DNA of 8,124 nucleotides from JBEKDJ01 sp050014415 (GTDB lineage Bacteria; Desulfobacterota; BSN033; UBA1163), in NCBI GenBank assembly GCA_050014415.1, contig JBEKDJ010000210.1:1-8124 (forward strand), read 5' to 3'. This document shows positions 6,431 through 8,124 of the stretch, piece by piece. Below the pieces are notes generated by a model. It had not been told where the DNA came from, searched no databases, and was given only the letters and a program-made list of their open reading frames with translations. The translations under genes were made by a program, and so were the position numbers. The stretch's first letter is position 1, and every line of letters starts with the position of its first letter.

Positions 6431-7051
6431 TTATTTTCCAGTGATAGGATGTTTGTAATGAGGCTTCAGATGTACTCCAGCCGGATACGGATGATAGAAG
6501 GTAGGGGGTGCATCCGGCGGAACTTCCATACTGGGTCCGTTCTGGCCAACCACAGGGACCTTTAGCCATCCATCCTCATAGGGCGTGCGGAAATTTAGGA
6601 AGAAAAAGACTTTCTTAAACAACCATTTCCCATTTTCTTTAACATATTCGTTCTCAAAGATACCGTTGCCCCAGAGTTGTCGCAGCTCCCCTTCGTGTAT
6701 CGAGATGGTGGGTTTGGCTTCTATCATCATGCAGTACCACCTGCCCTTAGCCGTCTTACCCTTCGAGTCTACATCCACCACTCCCTGCAAGATCATTCCT
6801 ATGGATAGCTCGCCTACTCTGGGTGGCTTGCCTCCCAGTAGCTCCAGATAGAACTTTTTTACTCCCTTTTTGCCCTTGTAAACACCGTAGTCTGCAATCT
6901 CCACGGATTCGGCATTATCCGAGAACAGGTCTACCACCTTCTGATACTCATCATAATCCAGGTAATAGCCGTAGATCCTCTGGAGCTTTTCGATTTGCTT
7001 GATATCCTCCAAGCGAGTAATCCTTGCTTGCAATTCCTCCAACGTTGCCAT
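6431..7051 (-). CDS. SnoaL/NTF2-like protein B
   Basis: A 206-residue SnoaL-like protein with the same plan as A and C but more diverged: N-terminal helix LEELQARITRLEDIKQIEKL, pocket helix with Tyr27 and Asp32 (IYGYYLDYDEYQKVVDLFSD), the strand GKTAKGRW, VKENGKWLFKK, FRTPYEDGW and a tail ending YPAGVHLKPHYKHPITGK. The BaiE catalytic histidine position is occupied by a non-His residue near GMILQGVV, and no Arg matches BaiE Arg146. GGAGG 7 bases upstream (7059-7063) supports the ATG at 7051. The gap of 153 bases after gene A contains a nested inverted repeat (7109-7192), which could affect how much message reaches B and C. Confidence 0.85.
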   Translation of the reverse strand: MATLEELQARITRLEDIKQIEKLQRIYGYYLDYDEYQKVVDLFSDNAESVEIADYGVYKGKKGVKKFYLELLGGKPPRVGELSIGMILQGVVDVDSKGKTAKGRWYCMMIEAKPTISIHEGELRQLWGNGIFENEYVKENGKWLFKKVFFFLNFRTPYEDGWLKVPVVGQNGPSMEVPPDAPPTFYHPYPAGVHLKPHYKHPITGK

Positions 7052-7108
7052 CTCATTTCCTCCTTTTAATTTTTTAAGGCTCCTATGGGTTTTGTGAGTT
7101 ATATCCCA

Positions 7109-7192
7109 TAACCCCCCTTCATCCTCCCTTAACTTAATGGTAACCCCTCTCTATTCCCCCCTTTAATCTAAGGGGGGATAAAAGGGGGGTTA
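7109..7192. repeat. nested C/G-run inverted repeat between genes A and B
   Basis: Outer arms TAACCCCCCT (7109-7118) and AGGGGGGTTA (7183-7192) are a perfect 10-base inverted pair. Inside them CCCCCCTT (7156-7163) pairs with AAGGGGGG (7170-7177) over a 6-base loop. No T-run follows on either strand, so it is not a standard intrinsic terminator. Elements built from CCCCCTTTAATC-like arms recur in some Desulfobacterota genomes, as I remember, so this may be a dispersed palindromic repeat. In the message it could stabilise the gene A transcript or attenuate B and C. Confidence 0.6.
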
Positions 7193-7204
7193 CAAAGTTT
7201 ACTT

Positions 7205-7801
7205 TCATGTTACAGGATGTTTATAGTGATAGGGAACATGGTATCCGGATGGATACGGATGAAAAGCGGTGGGTGGTTTATCGGCATCTTTAAATAAAAA
7301 GATGCCCAGCATTGGAAACTTCATCCAGCCTGTCTCGTAGGTTGTGTAGAAAGTGACATTCCAATAGATTTTTTTGAAAAACCATTTCCCGTTCTCTTTG
7401 ATGTATTCATTTTCGTAGTACCCGTGTATCCAGACTTGCCTGGGGCCGGCTGCGCTCGGCATAACCTCGGGCAGCCAGGTTTGCCATCTACCTTTGGCTG
7501 TTTTACCGTTCGGGTCTACATTCACCACCCCTCCAATTTGTATAATGAGAAGTCTCATCCAGATCGGATGGGGCTGACCTCGCTGGCCGATGTCTTCCCA
7601 ATAGAATCTCCTGATTCCTTCCTTACCCAGGAATACCCCATGACTTTCAATCTCCGCCGATTCGGCATGATCCGAAAACAGGTCTACCACATTCTGCCAC
7701 TGTTGAGAATCAAAGTAATAAGCGTATATCCTTTGGAGGTTTTCTATTTCCTGGATATCTTCCATAAGGGTCACTTGTTTTTCTAATTCTTCTAAGTTCA
7801 T
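7205..7801 (-). CDS. SnoaL/NTF2-like protein A
   Basis: A 198-residue SnoaL-like protein that opens the A-B-C-SDR group. It has an N-terminal helix (MNLEELEKQVTLMEDIQEI), the pocket helix with Tyr26 and Asp31 (IYAYYFDSQQWQNVVDLFSD), a strand AEIESHGVFLG, NVDPNGKTAKGRWQTW, HGYYENEYIKENGKWFF, TFYTTYETGW and the tail HPYPSGYHVPYHYKHPVT. It lacks only the last GK of the tail seen in B and C. Tyr and Asp match BaiE Tyr30 and Asp35, but Ile86 stands where BaiE has His83 in my alignment, so an identical dehydration mechanism is unlikely. The ATG at 7801 lies about 25 bases after the predicted transcription start of the promoter at 7833-7861; its Shine-Dalgarno (AAAGG) is weak and about 12 bases away. 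Confidence 0.85.
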   Translation of the reverse strand: MNLEELEKQVTLMEDIQEIENLQRIYAYYFDSQQWQNVVDLFSDHAESAEIESHGVFLGKEGIRRFYWEDIGQRGQPHPIWMRLLIIQIGGVVNVDPNGKTAKGRWQTWLPEVMPSAAGPRQVWIHGYYENEYIKENGKWFFKKIYWNVTFYTTYETGWMKFPMLGIFLFKDADKPPTAFHPYPSGYHVPYHYKHPVT

Positions 7802-7818
7802 AATATTTTAAGACCTTT

Positions 7819-7940
7819 CTTTTGGATGATTGAATATAGAAAAAAAGAACTTGTGTGTCAAGGGAAATCGACAGCAAGATATGGCAGCATTCTATTCATC
7901 TGTTCGGGCACTAACCCGGCACAGGGCTTTGGAAGCTACT
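7819..7940 (-). repeat. diverged duplicate of the promoter region (copy 2)
   Basis: Counterpart of 2596-2720. Similarity continues about 80 bases upstream of the -35 box (for example TGTCAAGG, GTTCGGGC, GGGCTTTGGAAGCT against TGTCAAGG, GTTCGAGC, GAAGCTTTAGAAACT on the plus strand). This may mark a duplicated control region or a conserved binding site for a regulator. Confidence 0.5.
7833..7861 (-). promoter_or_regulatory. sigma-70-type promoter, shared-sequence copy P1, for gene A
   Basis: Minus strand: perfect TTGACA (7861-7856), 17 bases with a T-run, TATATT (7838-7833), then CAATCATCCAAAAG. This is the strongest promoter of the window and has a leader of only about 25 bases. The downstream CATCC block is shared with P2 and P3, with one or two bases fewer. 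Confidence 0.78.
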
Positions 7941-8091
7941 ATAGAGAACCGCAAAAGTAATGCAACGGCCCCCCGTTTTAGTCTGTGTTTGTGGGCTTTT
8001 TGTGGCGGCTGGTTGTTGCATTGCTTATGTTGCTTTCTATAAGAAGTCCATAATTATATAGACACCGAAAACCAAATCCCTATTCCTATCC

Positions 8092-8111
8092 CCTGCCTAC
8101 CGGCGGGCAGG
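8092..8111. repeat. short GC-rich palindrome
   Basis: CCTGCC (8092-8097) and GGCAGG (8106-8111) enclose a CCGG-containing centre. No T-run adjoins it. It resembles dispersed GC-rich palindromic elements found between genes in many bacteria; whether it recurs in this genome cannot be seen here. Confidence 0.4.
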
Positions 8112-8124
8112 CTTTACAAAAGGG

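Larger units (their letters stand above)
7802..8124. other. upstream non-coding region of the gene A transcript
   Basis: The 323 bases to the right edge hold promoter P1, the duplicated upstream segment (to about 7940) and a palindrome near the edge (8092-8111). A plus-strand 70-codon frame at 7830-8042 runs across the promoter and has no ribosome binding site or motif, so I do not call it. I see no gene on either strand. Confidence 0.6.

Noticed and set aside
7964..7977. AACGG-CCCC-CCGTT hairpin followed by a few T on the plus strand
   Set aside because: A 5-base stem with a weak T tract, and no plus-strand gene ends here.
7830..8042. 70-codon plus-strand reading frame at the right end
   Set aside because: It runs through promoter P1 in the opposite direction, has no ribosome binding site, and the Cys/Trp/Leu-rich end looks like translated non-coding DNA.

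Overview
The window is about 8.1 kb of bacterial DNA in which every gene I can support lies on the minus strand, so transcription runs from position 8124 towards 1. Spacing is compact, Shine-Dalgarno sites are good and sigma-70-type promoters are clear, all of which point to a bacterium. C/G-run palindromes and a flavoprotein-rich gene set would fit an anaerobic lineage such as Desulfobacterota or a Peptococcaceae-like Firmicute. That placement is an inference; no marker gene in the window settles it.

Layout in transcription order. 8124-7802: non-coding upstream region with a near-consensus promoter. 7801-7205, 7051-6431 and 6371-5763: three SnoaL/NTF2-like proteins (called A, B and C here). 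5664-4879: an SDR oxidoreductase. 4824-4796: a second copy of the promoter. 4705-4052: SnoaL-like protein D. 3902-3346: the broken, truncated 5' part of an FAD-dependent oxidoreductase gene. 3261-2821: SnoaL-like protein E. 2820-2143: a long non-coding stretch with a third promoter copy. 2142-590: a full-length FAD-dependent oxidoreductase of the fumarate-reductase/ketosteroid-dehydrogenase type, interrupted by one frameshift. 589-159: non-coding, with a strong promoter. 158-1: the start of a 4-oxalocrotonate tautomerase-like gene that runs off the left edge.

Five SnoaL-like proteins, an SDR, two FAD_binding_2 flavoproteins and a tautomerase make a coherent set of small-molecule enzymes: oxidation or reduction of ring hydroxyl/keto groups, double-bond insertion or reduction, dehydration or isomerisation, and keto-enol tautomerisation. 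The nearest logic I know is the bile-acid 7-dehydroxylation (bai) set, where BaiE is a SnoaL-fold dehydratase and BaiA an SDR. The true substrate cannot be read from the sequence; a steroid-like, alicyclic or aromatic compound is a guess.

Three points stand out. The SnoaL paralogues split by active site: E, and partly D, keep the BaiE-type histidine, while A, B and C lack it and share a Tyr/His/Pro-rich C-terminal tail. Three promoters share one sequence that continues past the -10 box. Both flavoprotein genes, and no other gene, carry apparent one-base deletions.
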